64,000 nt of DNA, taken from the NCBI GenBank assembly GCA_002917075.1, contig NTMA01000073.1, positions 62,001 to 126,000 on the forward strand, in the 5' to 3' direction. The DNA comes from Hawksworthiomyces lignivorus. Taxonomy: Eukaryota > Ascomycota > Sordariomycetes > Ophiostomatales > Ophiostomataceae. Positions 1 through 10,626 of this stretch are shown in pieces. The translations under genes were made by a program, and so were the position numbers. Position 1 is the first letter of the stretch, and the number at the start of each line of letters is the position of its first letter. Under the pieces are notes generated by a model. The model was not told the DNA's origin. It searched no databases and worked only from the letters and a program-made list of their open reading frames with translations.

Positions 1-3000
1 TGAGTAAGAAGATAGAGACAGAAAGTACTTGATAGTACCGTGCACAGCGGTATCTTCCATCACAAGTAAAAATAAAAAATAAAAAAAAACAGAAGAGGCG
101 ATCTGCGTTCTCTCTTGTCTCCCCGACTCTTCGTCCACAGTTTTGCTTTTGCATCCTCTTTCCTTCTTGCCTCCTCCCATCCCGTCTCATGCTTCTGGTG
201 TAATCGATGCACACGTGCGTCAAGCGCGTGCGGAGAGATGCATGTATCGCACATGCATCACTAGTGTTATTTTGATTTTGTCTACTATTTCTTCCCTGTC
301 GTCTGCAGTGTTGGGCCCTTACTTCTACCTCTCTATTTTAGCTTACACGCGGTCCGCATGATGATTTCTACGCAGAATTATTACGACGGCCCTAGCAGAG
401 AGCAGGATATAATGAGAGCCGCGATTGAGATGAGATCTTACCCCGTTTACCAGCAAGTCCTGGGCTAGCAGATATCCCAGCGGCTCCAGGCACGTATCTT
501 CAAGTCGTTTTCCCTTTCCGTGCGTTTCAATTCTTCCGGGCGGGTAGACAGGACTCGAAGCACCAGCCTGCCTTGTCTGTTGCGCCCTTCTGTCCTGCCG
601 AGAAGATACAACCACCCCCAGGTCGTCTTGGGAGAACTTAGACTTTCCTGGTTGCAAACTCGAAACCGAGAGCAGAGAGAAAGGAAAAGAACTAAAGCAA
701 AATGTGCTTGCGCCACACTCAGGAAGGGTCGAAACAGAGAAGCGAAGAAACGGACCATGGATGCCTTTATTTTGTCCAATTTGCATGTGTCCACGGGTGA
801 AACGAGGTGAGAGCAGGGGTTTCTCATGGCATGTGGACGACAGGTAGTGAGAATACCGTTTTTTTTTCCTTGTGCAGCCTATGAACCTGGCCGCTTATGC
901 ACCTGGCCGAGGAGCAGAAGAGACGAAAGAAGAGCCGGCTGGGCGAAGGGAAAAGACGTCTAAAATAGAAAATATAGAACAAAGCAGAGCAAGGAGGAAA
1001 GAAAGCGGTTACAGAGCAATATGTATTCTAATCTACGATGACGGCAAGAAAACTAAGAATACGACTGGTTTGAGAATAGAGAGGATCGCCGTCGATCTCC
1101 CCTTAGACAAATATGGCAAAAACAGAGAAGCGCCAAAAGGTTAAAAGAAAACCCTCTGTACCTGCATAAAACAGGGGTAGGACTCTTGCCTTTTTGGCGT
1201 TTTAAGGTTCGGCAACGGGCATAATTATTATGTTATCAGGGTATATGAGTATGGTAAGAGGTTGCAACCGATTAAGGGAGAAGGAGGCTGCAATGTGTCA
1301 AAATGTCCCTAAAAATGAAGGGGCATTTCACGGAGTAACACAAGAGAGAATACGGGAGCACGAGAAGGAAAGAACAGCGAAGGGAAATTGCGGAGCTCAA
1401 GATGAGCTTTCCCTGCACGTAGAAAGGTAGGTACATACCTACATGTAACTGCTTCGTGATATGCAAATTCGCTTTAACACGCGAAGAACACTGGAACGAA
1501 CGACTTTGCAAGTGGGGAAGGAACGTTTTCCAGAAGAATGTGCCTTCCTGTTTGGCTCTTTCAGGGCCTGGCCCGTACGGAGAAGTACAGTTCCACCCCT
1601 TCCTTGTTTCTTGTTCTGGTCCGGTACGACATAAAACAGACTCGAAATAAGTGAAAAGCCCCACACCTCACTACATACATAATGTATACCGCTACAAGTA
1701 AGTTCCTGACTTAGCAAGTACAGACGACTTGCAGCTCTTTTTTCTTTTTTGGCCTGTGGCCCTTGCTCTTGCGACAACCCCAGCCTTCCAAATTTAAAAA
1801 TTCTTTTTTTTTTTTTTGTTTCCTTAACCGTTTTTTCTTCTTGCTTCCCCCCCTCTTTTGCTTTTCGCGCCTCCTTCTCTTTCCTACATTTTTCTCCCCT
1901 TCCCACCGCCTTACCCACACCCCTCCCACACAAAACGTGCAGAAAAAATCTGTTAACTTCCTATCCGATTTGCTCTCTTTCCCTTTTCTTTCATATTCCT
2001 TCGCCAGACCTCGCATATCACCATCCTTAACACGTACAAATAAGCATCCTCAATGACACGATGCGGGAAAGCGATCTTGCAAACGCTTAAGAGATATTTT
2101 CCCTCAACAACCAATCCTACCGCGACGACCGCTATTCTCTCAAGCAGGTTCGTCCACTGAGGTCACCACCACCACCACCACCTCCTCCACCACCACCGCC
2201 GCCGCACATTCTCACGACGAGCTGCATAAACTTCCCGCCCTCGTTTTTCTGCAATTCGCGTTTGCTGCAGAAACAGGTCGTTCTTGTTCTCCGTGCTCTC
2301 TCTTGCTCGCTCGCTCTCACTCAGAGACCTCCCCGGCGTCTATCACGTCTTCTCTCTCTCTCTCTCTTTTGCGAATAACTTCATTGTATCGTCCAAAGCG
2401 ATCTTTGTCTCTTTTTTCGCCATACGCCCACCCTCCTCTTCCTCTTTTTTCCCTTCTCATCCCATCTCTCATCCTCATCCTCCACTACCTCTTCCTTGCA
2501 CACACGCCCCCCTTCTTCTCAAACTTCTCGACATCTCCGTCTCTTTTCGACATATCTCTCCCGCGTTTCTCATTTCTGGGCCACTGGCTGGGCTGCCTTC
2601 TCTATTTTCCTCCTTCCTGTACCACGACTGCTCTGCTCTGCTCTGCTTCTCTTCGCATCCTTCTGCCTTCTCGTCTCCCACGTTCTGCCTCTATTTCTTC
2701 TCCTCGGCTTCTGAGGTAACCGAAAAGGCAACTCCCGTCCGCCTTCTGCTTTATTCCTCTTCTGGGTCCTCTCCCTTTAATTGTTATTTTTTTCCGCTTT
2801 CACTCTCCTCTTCTTTTTTTTTTTCTCTTTTCCTCTTTTCTTTTATCTCCTTATACTGGAGAACCGTATAGTTCTGTTACCAGCTTCCTCATTTGTCTAG
2901 CTCTCCGTTCTCACGCTCCCTTTCACACATACTCTCTCATAACCCGCCATTTCTTTTGAAAAAGAGGGACGTACACCGACAGGGGCGACCACCAAGTCGT

Positions 3001-3060
3001 ATCCCCGTCTTTTCTTATTTCTTGTCTTTGTAATTCCGTATTCACATCCGTCCGCCCCCA
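1..3060. other. Intergenic region and pyrimidine-rich leader
   Basis: I see no convincing gene here. The short open frames are low-complexity or overlap each other with no recognisable domain. From about 1790 to 2900 the plus strand is strongly C/T-rich with few purines, a common feature of fungal promoters and 5' leaders. It probably belongs to the CENP-B-like gene that starts at 3061. Confidence 0.6.
2163..2205. repeat. CAC/TCC/CCG trinucleotide microsatellite
   Basis: An imperfect run of CAC, CTC and CCG triplets lies in the leader region upstream of the gene at 3061. It is a simple repeat and not part of an exon that I can support. Confidence 0.7.
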
Positions 3061-4536
3061 ATGTCTGAAGGGGCGCCGGACGTGGCGCCGGCACCAGCCA
3101 CTCCCGCGGATGCTGCTGCTGCCGCTGCTCATGCTCCACCAAATGACGCCGACAATGGCAACAGCGATGAGAACGCTGTCGGTAATGAAGATGAGAAGAT
3201 GGAGGATGCTGACTTGACCAATGTTGCCTCCTCGTCGCCGGCGGTCGGCTCCACAGCCCTCTCTACGCCACAAAAGGAGCGTCACTCTCTCACACTTGAC
3301 CAGCGTCGTGCCCTCCGCCGTTGGGCCAATGCGCAGCTGAGCCGGCCATCTCACAAGCAGTGCATTGAGTGGTTCCAGCGGCAATACCACCAGACCATCT
3401 CCCAGTCCACCGTCTCGCACAGCTTATCACCCAAGTATGCGCGTCTCGACGGCGAGCCCCAGCTGTCGGGCAGCCGCCTGCGCTTCGGCAACTGGCCCGA
3501 GGTGGAGAAGCTCGTGCTGCTATGGTACCAGCAGATGGCGCATACCGGCCGCCACCCGACCAACGAGGAGCTCGCCGAAAAGGCCAAGAGCATCTTCTCC
3601 CAGCTGCCGCGCCACCGCGGCGAAGAGCCGCCTGAATTCTCTCCCGGATGGATCCACCGGTTCAAGAAGCGGTACGGCTTGCTCATTCGGCGACAGCGGC
3701 GGTCGTCGGGTGGCGCCGTGCTTGGCGGTCCGTCCGACGACCCGGCAAACGACGTACCGTACCTGGTCAATGCTGTGTCGCAACTTATGAGCATCACACC
3801 CGACACAAATCCGGTCGCAATTCGCCAAACTCTCCTGCACAATCTCGGCATCGAGCCGTCCATTGCTGTGTGCACTCGCGTGCGCGACGAGATCGTGCGG
3901 CACGAGCATGACCTGTCCCGGCAGCTCGGCGCGGTGCCCAGTACACCAACACAGGCGATCGTGGGAGCGCCGCCAGTGGGTGGCACCCTCGGGCTGTCCT
4001 CGGCCACGACAGAATCTCAAGCGAGCGCGGCGACAGCAGCAGCAGCAGCTGTAGCGGCCGCGGCAGCTGCGGCGGCCGCGGCATCTGGCGCAAACGCGTC
4101 GCCGTCACGCGCGAACTCCAACGACCCACAACAGCATGTGCGCTCGAACGGAAACGGTGGAACGGCCACCGAGGTCCCCCCGTCTTCTGGGTATCATCCG
4201 AATCCGGACGAAGATCCCGAGTTGGTGCTGCAGAATGCGCTGCGGCAGCTTCAGCAAGAAGAAGCCGACGCCGTCGAGGCAGAAGCGGCGGCGGCAGCGG
4301 CGGCGGCAGCCGACGTCAGCGGAGACCGGAGCGCGCTTGCATCGCTGGCATCAAATGCAGTTGGCATGAAAAGCGGTGCAGGAGACGTATCGTCATCGGG
4401 CGGGCCCGGGACAACAGGATCCGCCGCCACCGCCGCCGCTAACCGCCCCGTGCGGTGTCCGTTCTGTGTCAACCAGCGCATGCTGCGGACGGTCAAAGAG
4501 GCCGTGGACCACGTGGCAACGCACGTTGTCATTTGA
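3061..4536 (+). CDS. CENP-B-type helix-turn-helix DNA-binding protein
   Basis: Single-exon protein of 491 residues, starting at an ATG that follows the CT-rich leader. Residues 1-70 are Ala/acidic low complexity. Residues about 74-128 look like a CENP-B N-terminal (psq-type) helix-turn-helix, and residues about 144-210 look like the CENP-B/Tc5-transposase HTH (an NWPEVEKLVLLWY segment, later SPGWIHRFKKRYGL). No DDE transposase domain follows. Instead there is a long Ala-rich disordered region with pure Ala runs and a C-terminal C-x2-C-x14-H-x3-H zinc-finger-like motif at about residues 469-489. Families with only the paired HTH halves (CENP-B, fission-yeast Abp1/Cbh proteins) are domesticated pogo-like transposases that bind DNA in chromatin, so a nuclear DNA-binding role is inferred. 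Targets are unknown. Confidence 0.82.
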   Translation: MSEGAPDVAPAPATPADAAAAAAHAPPNDADNGNSDENAVGNEDEKMEDADLTNVASSSPAVGSTALSTPQKERHSLTLDQRRALRRWANAQLSRPSHKQCIEWFQRQYHQTISQSTVSHSLSPKYARLDGEPQLSGSRLRFGNWPEVEKLVLLWYQQMAHTGRHPTNEELAEKAKSIFSQLPRHRGEEPPEFSPGWIHRFKKRYGLLIRRQRRSSGGAVLGGPSDDPANDVPYLVNAVSQLMSITPDTNPVAIRQTLLHNLGIEPSIAVCTRVRDEIVRHEHDLSRQLGAVPSTPTQAIVGAPPVGGTLGLSSATTESQASAATAAAAAVAAAAAAAAAASGANASPSRANSNDPQQHVRSNGNGGTATEVPPSSGYHPNPDEDPELVLQNALRQLQQEEADAVEAEAAAAAAAAADVSGDRSALASLASNAVGMKSGAGDVSSSGGPGTTGSAATAAANRPVRCPFCVNQRMLRTVKEAVDHVATHVVI

Positions 4537-6361
4537 GAGAAAGAGCCGAATGCACAGGGAACGTGCTTCCTGGCAATTTCTCCATTTACTTTATTTTGTT
4601 TTATTTTTGACTTCATCATCTCCTGAATAGCCCTGGGACGGCATCATTATTATTTTCCAAGCGAGAACGGCCCCTCATAATTGCTCGAGGCACCGTTGAA
4701 GAGAGGAGACTAGCCGATGCGCCACCGGGAACGAAGGGGAAAGGAAAGGTGGAGGGGCCACAAGGGAGGGCTAGGGATGGACAGGGGCAGCGCGATATCC
4801 AGGGAAATGAATTTTCTGCTTTCAAATTGTTTGTTTTCTATCTGTTTTTTTTTTTTTTTGCCCTTGCACAAAGACTTTTAAGAATGGACCTGCGTTCACA
4901 CACAGACTACACACTTACTGCCCTCAAACACACACTCTCAATAAGACATCAGCCACGCATCTATACCGGTTTGCTTGTTACACCTACATACGCAAGCCAC
5001 AAGAGATATCATCGTTATTTCTATTGTTATTTTCAACGGCCGGACATACCCAGGCACGAACAGGAGAGGGCCAAATCAGATTCGATTATGGGAAAGATGG
5101 GAGGGCCATAAAGGCTTTGTTTGGTTTTCACTTTATTTTCTACATCTCATTCGCAGCTTCGTGTCCCATATCTTTCTCTTCTCCTCGATACTCCTTCTCT
5201 TTGCATGGCGTTGCTGCTCGTCATCATCTTTCTTAAAATTTCGAGTTTTACTGTTCTCTTTCGAGTCTCTTCCCCCCCACCTCTAACTCTTACCGTTTTC
5301 TGCTGTCCAATCCATCTGTTACTCCGATTTCTTATAATTTCTAGTTTAGAAATCATTGCACTTCCCATGTTGTTCTATGTACTAAATTTTTTTCTTAAAC
5401 ACATCCGTATAAGAAGGAAAGAAGGTTGCCGCAAATTCAGAGCACAGATCATAATGCATCCTATGGTAGTATCATGCGTGATGTCTACTGCCCGTAGCGA
5501 GAGTAAGAAAACGGATTACTTTTTATTATCTCAGCTAAATTCACCCTGTTTTGAGATTGAAAACAATTGAAGGAGGAAAAAAACAAAGGTAAGAAAATAA
5601 AGACGAAAGATAAAAAAGCCTTCAAATTCATGTACATAATTCCATCCGTCACATCATACCAATAGGGAGAGGGGGAATAAATATGAGAGAAAATAAAAAC
5701 CCGTGGCAAAGAGGGAGGACGACTATTCCAAAGGCTAATCTTCTATGTTGTTCCCAAGAAACCTCTCGTAGGAAAGTAGGAAAAATAAAGACATAACAGC
5801 ACACCAGGGTAATAAGCATTCCATAACTCTACTCCATCATCCTAGACACACACAAAAAAAGTAACAGAAGTGCAACATAAGAAAAAAAGGCTTGCAGTGA
5901 AGATAACTTCCGGCAACAGATTTCAAGTCGAACAATTGGAATGCCCAGCGCCTAACCACCCAAAAGACGCCACATGTGAAGTAAGAAGAGGAAAATGAAG
6001 ATCATAGAAGAGTTTTGTACTCCAAAATCAAACGAAGATGAAAAAAAGACGAAAGTGGTCAAAGTTTCTCTTTGGTATCTTCCGCTTCGTAGTTCAGTGA
6101 AGGTACTTTGTTTTCCCATCAGAGAATACATGAAACTTAAAGGGAACGGAAACTGGGGCAGTTTCTCGTATCAGAAGTCAAGTATATAAAAGAAGTAAAA
6201 GCCATGTTTGTCGACAAGAAGAATATCAAGACAGACCAAACATAAACTAGTTAATCTAAAATGAGAGCCGCTGTCCGGAAATGTTATGTGCAAGATAGAA
6301 ATGAATATTGAAGAGCCGAGAAAGAACAAGGCAGAGGCAGCTATTCTAACCGATTGCCTTT
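4537..6361. other. Convergent 3' intergenic region
   Basis: This lies between the ends of the CENP-B-like gene (+) and BEM1 (-). It is AT-richer, with a T tract near 4844-4859 and short open frames of no recognisable composition. It probably holds both 3' untranslated regions. I see no gene. Confidence 0.6.
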
Positions 6362-8656
6362 CTATGAGATCTCCACGTAAAGCAGCAATTTCTCGTTTCG
6401 TTGTATTGCCGCATCCAGGTCCGCGTTGCTGAGCAGAGGAGGCTTGTCACCAGTTGCATCGTCTTTGAAGTAGATCTGCATCTGGTCGGCAACAGAAATC
6501 TTGAGCCGATCGCGGATCTTCTCATACAAATCGCGGAACTGGATATCCGAGGGCACACGGATAGCAATCAGCTCGTTGTTGAAACTGAGCTTTATTTTGA
6601 TAGCCTGTGCAGGCTGGTTGATCCCTGGTGATAGCGATGTTTGCGAAGGCTGCGAGAGGGACGATGGCTGGCGAGTCATTGCTGGCTGGGGAGCCCCATA
6701 GCCGTTGCTGCCGTTCATGTTGTTCTGTGAAGGCTGGCGAGTTGCACCGTTGGCGTCCATTGGGCCGCCTGCCATTTGCTGCTCCTCGTCTGCAACCGGA
6801 TCAATCTCGTAGTCGCCTTGGCGGGGATTGAAAAACTGCTTCACTAGTTCACACCGCGCAATATATGGCGGTTGTGCCAGGAGGTTCTTGACATAGGCAT
6901 CGAGGTTGTGAAGCCGCCCTTCGGTAATAGCATCGGTTACGTAGTTGACAGGACCAGGCATGTATGGCAAAGTGCGCTTCTTGGTGCCACCGTTACCGGC
7001 CTCGACGGGAAATTCTCTGAGTAGGGCGATCTGGAAGTCGTAGAAATCTTCATAGTACCGCGACAACTCCCAGTGCCGACCGTCCTCCAGAACAGCTTCG
7101 ATGACAAACCAGTACTTCTCCTCGGCATAGCAGTACCGTGGGATGTGAGCAGAGATTGGCGCGTACAGTTGAGAGCTCGTGGACTTGCCATTGTATGTCC
7201 CTTGTTGCTGCTGCATTTGCATATTCTGCTGTGTGTTTCTCTGCGAGTTGTAGGCAGAAGGTGCCTGGGCCTGGTTGGAACAAGCCATGTCAGTCTCAAC
7301 AAATCGCTAGTCGATAACAGCACGGGACGAGGAAGAAGAAACTCACATAGCCATTTGCTTGGCTAGCCCGCCCACCAGCGGCATTACCCTGCTGCATACT
7401 CATCCTCTCCATACCCTGCTCCAGTCCTGTTTGACCTGGAGCAGCTCCACCTTCAAATTTGCCTAGTGTGATACTGCTATTCTTATAGTCGGCGGCCATC
7501 TTCTTCCATTCTTCGACTCTGGGGATACCAGCGCGGCGCACTGCTTCTTGGGGATTCGGGACCGGTGTGTTCGAAGCCATGTCGCGAATCTCAACAAAGG
7601 ACACGGGAATAAGGCCGGGGCCGCCCAAACGGCCAATTGGCTTTGCGACAAACCACTCCGGGTTCGACTGGGCAATCACAATGATTGCCTCGCCTGCTTT
7701 GGCTTCCAATTCATCCGCTCGTTCAGCCTGGAAATCGTACATGACAATGCCGTACACCATAGGGCTGTTCTTCCCGCCTGATGATTTCGAGTCTCTCACG
7801 CTCCCGGTTGGTTGAACGGAAGCTGTAGAGCTGGTGGTTCCGGCAGTTCCTGGCGCAGAGGTCTCGGAGTATCCTGAATCGTGGTCGGGAATCTTGGCGG
7901 ACGTGGCGGCAGAACGGCTCGAGTCGGATTGTGCGCTGTCTCGCTCGGTGCGACCCAGGGCTTGGAAAAAGGCGACAGGTACAAGGCCGCGCGCATCTGG
8001 CAGAGCGGGGTTGCAAGCTTCATACCAGTCTTGGTCGTTTTCACGGCCAATAACGTGGAAGAAGTCGCCTCTTGAGAAGCTCAGTTCTTGGCTCGACTGC
8101 GCCTCATAGTCATAAAGGGCTCGAATAACCTGTTATTGTCAGCATGGCGATTCTGATTGCTATAAGAAGCAGCAGCTTCGTATTAGACACACCTTTTTAG
8201 GCGGAACAATAGCAACAGCTGACTTTGGAGCAATAGAAATTTGAGGCTTGGCCTCTTTCTCTCCCTTGATTGACCTCCGCAAAGCCTGAATAGCACGCAC
8301 AGTTGTTAGCCTAGTTCTTACGGCATTGGTGAGGAGGCAGCACTCGATAGCATATAATAGAGAAATGGCAGAAAACCGCTGCCGAGAGACAGCTGCTCTT
8401 CGCTGCGCCATGAATAAAGGCCCAGTTTGCAAAAAAAGTCAAGGCGGAACAATAGGAATTAGAGCAGTCCCAAGCACAGGAGGACTCAACTCTCCAAACC
8501 GAACTCGGTAGAACAGCAGGCAGTAGGAAAGCACAAAGAGATATAAAGAGCCACAGTCACGAACTCTGGGCAATGGTCGACAGAACATGAAGAGGTCGTC
8601 GCATAATTTCAATATGTACAACAATAAAAATTGCGAAGCTGGTGACGTACCTTCAT
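6362..8656 (-). CDS. BEM1: BEM1/Scd2 polarity scaffold (SH3-SH3-PX-PB1)
   Basis: Four coding exons on the minus strand: 8656-8651, 8285-8193, 8129-7347 and 7270-6362, giving 596 residues. Exon 1 encodes only Met-Lys before a GTACGT donor. Domain order is that of Bem1/Scd2: SH3 at about residues 33-95 (ALYDYEAQSSQELSF, then DWYEA), a second SH3 at about 158-218 (MYDFQAERADELEA, then EWFVA), PX at about 330-430 (SRYYEDFYDFQIALL) and C-terminal PB1 at about 518-596 (IKIKLSFNNE, then PSDIQFRDLYEKI). In this family the SH3 domains bind PAK kinase, PX binds phosphoinositides and PB1 binds the Cdc42 exchange factor Cdc24, linking active Cdc42 to polarised growth. All exon joins keep frame. NoxR/p67phox is the main alternative PB1/SH3 protein, but it has TPRs and no PX, so BEM1 is secure. 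Confidence 0.95.
8286..8650 (-). other. Long first intron of BEM1
   Basis: GTACGT donor directly after ATG-AAG, acceptor ...ATTCAG before GCTTTGCGG. At 365 bases it is several times longer than the other introns in the window and separates a six-base coding exon from the rest. It is inferred from frame and family N-terminus (Met-Lys-Ala-Leu-Arg-Arg). Confidence 0.8.
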
Positions 8657-10227
8657 TGTGATGGGCTAGACCGGCGAGTTGTCAGAATCTGTGGAATAAA
8701 GCAATGTAAGTTGTGTAAGTGGTGCAAGTGGAGGTTGGTCCGATGGGAATCCGTCGCTGAACAAGTCAACAAAGAGGCGGCGCGGAAAGTGGCTGTTCAC
8801 TTCTTATCCCGCTTGGTTTGCTTCCTGGTTGTCTTTTTGGTTCGCGTGCGAATGGCGTCACTGAAGAATCAGCCGTGGGAGAGAAGGTTGGGAAATGGCC
8901 GTGGGCAACAAAAAATCAAGGGCGCAAACCGCGAGCGAGTGGGGGTAAGCGGCAAAGGCTGGTGTATGGCGCAAGATAATCGGAAAAAAGGCGTCCTGGA
9001 AGTGGCGAGCGAGCGAGATCGGGTAATTTATTCTTGAAGAAATGGCAGGATAGTTGTGGGCGAATTCAAGTTCTTTGCTTATATCGAGAGAAAGCGACAG
9101 ACCGCGTTTATGGCAGTGCAAGCGAGAAAAGAAAAGACTATTCGGCGAAAGGGTAGGTAGCGCTGAAGAACTGTTATGGAAAACTAGGGGCGACAAGGGT
9201 TGGTGTCTTTGCGTCTCTTCTAGCAGCACAGTTGCATATGTTGTTGGCGCCCTCCCGAATTGATACTAGGGCCGCAATCTCCCTGGGCGTCACAAAGTCA
9301 AATTGCAATGTTGGCAATTGTCGTGGCCGATCCTTTCTACTGGCGGCGAATTTGTATCGGTGTGAACGCTAGATGTCCTCCGTCAATTTTGGTTGTCTTC
9401 GTTGCTGTTCTGTCTGTAACGTTCGATTCGTTCTGTTATGGCGCCGCTCAGAAAAAAGATGTAAGAGTAGAGACTCTTCAGTCAACAATCTTTCGGCAAT
9501 CGTTATCTAGTCAAGCGTCTCGCATTCACACTTGTCCCCACAATGGCCCTTTACACACTGAATGGCAGAGCACGGTCGGTCGTTGTGTTTCCTCTCCGCG
9601 GAGTTGTCTGCAAGGTAACCGTGCCGGAATGACGAGGTGTGGTCCAGCGGAGGCGACAGAAGAGCAGACTCTCGATTGAAACGACGGCTGGTGACAAGGA
9701 AAAGAAAGGGAAGCCGCGTCGATACAGTTGAAGAGCGCGCACTCGTTTGATCGCGAAAGAGAGAGAGGGCCACAAGGTCAGTGACTGTCGCTGGAGTAAA
9801 GCAAAGAGAGGGAAAGGAGGGGAAAAGAAGGAAAAAGAAGGAGAAGAAAGGGAACAGGCGAAGCAGAAGAGAAGAAGAGAAAAAGCAGAATAAGCCTTAC
9901 AGACCAAGAAAATGAATTAACAGGAAGAAGAGGGAAAAAAGAGGGGAGGGAAACGGGGGGTGGAAGGACTGCTGGGACCTGGGCGATCGGGGGGAACAAT
10001 AATATGGAAAGGAAAGAACGACAGAGAAGATAATGGAGGGCGGCGCGCGGGTTGATGGGGAAGGAGGGGATTGGAGGGGGTGGAAGACAGAAAGATGCAA
10101 GAACGACCCGTGGGAAAAGAGAAAGGGGGGGAGAAGGGAAAGAGATGAGGAGGGGGAGTGGTTCAGAACAAAAGAGAGGGAAGGAACAAGGGTTGGGATT
10201 GGGCATGGTTAGCGGGAAGAAAGTCAG

Positions 10228-10283
10228 TTAGCAGGGCGAGCAGGGTTAACAGGGTTAGCAGGGCTAGCATGGTCGGCAGGGTT
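10228..10283. repeat. Degenerate short tandem repeat (GTTAGCAGGG-like)
   Basis: Five to six imperfect copies of a unit of about 9-11 bases resembling GTTAGCAGGG lie head to tail, with substitutions between copies. The function is unknown. It sits at the far end of the purine-rich tract upstream of BEM1. Confidence 0.6.
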
Positions 10284-10576
10284 GTCTGGGATCCGAGAAG
10301 GACGTTAGAGCGTTATTTCTTCTGTTTGGTGGGGTGAAGGCAGCTTGCGGGACTATTTTAGTGGATGAACGGAGCTGCCTGGGCCCTCTTTTTGTCCCTT
10401 CTTCTTGCTCCATTCTTTCCTCGCCGAAGGCTTCCTTTCCGTTCACCTTTCCCCTTTCAACTTTGCTGATTTTCCCATGCTACGACTACGACATACAGAC
10501 CCTTGCTGGTGCCAGATCCCCCCCCTTCTGTTAGCAGGTTGTGGCGTTGTGGTGTCGCGTAGTGGTGTGCGACGGC

Positions 10577-10626
10577 TACGGAGTGCGCTCTTATACGGAG
10601 TACGAGTAATAGGCCTTGCGGAGTAC
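10577..10626. repeat. Cluster of three TACGGAGTA-type motifs
   Basis: Within 50 bases there are TACGGAGTG (10577), TACGGAGTAC (10594) and a GCGGAGTAC variant (about 10618). The same near-palindromic word recurs through the non-coding parts of the window (see findings). Confidence 0.65.

Noticed and set aside
2284..2871. 195-codon plus-strand open frame rich in Ser/Phe/Leu
   Set aside because: It is the translation of a polypyrimidine tract, with no domain and overlapping frames of the same kind. Best read as leader sequence.
9778..10206. 142-codon minus-strand frame rich in Pro/Leu/Ser/Phe
   Set aside because: It translates the strand-biased purine/pyrimidine tract upstream of BEM1. The composition reflects DNA bias, not a protein.
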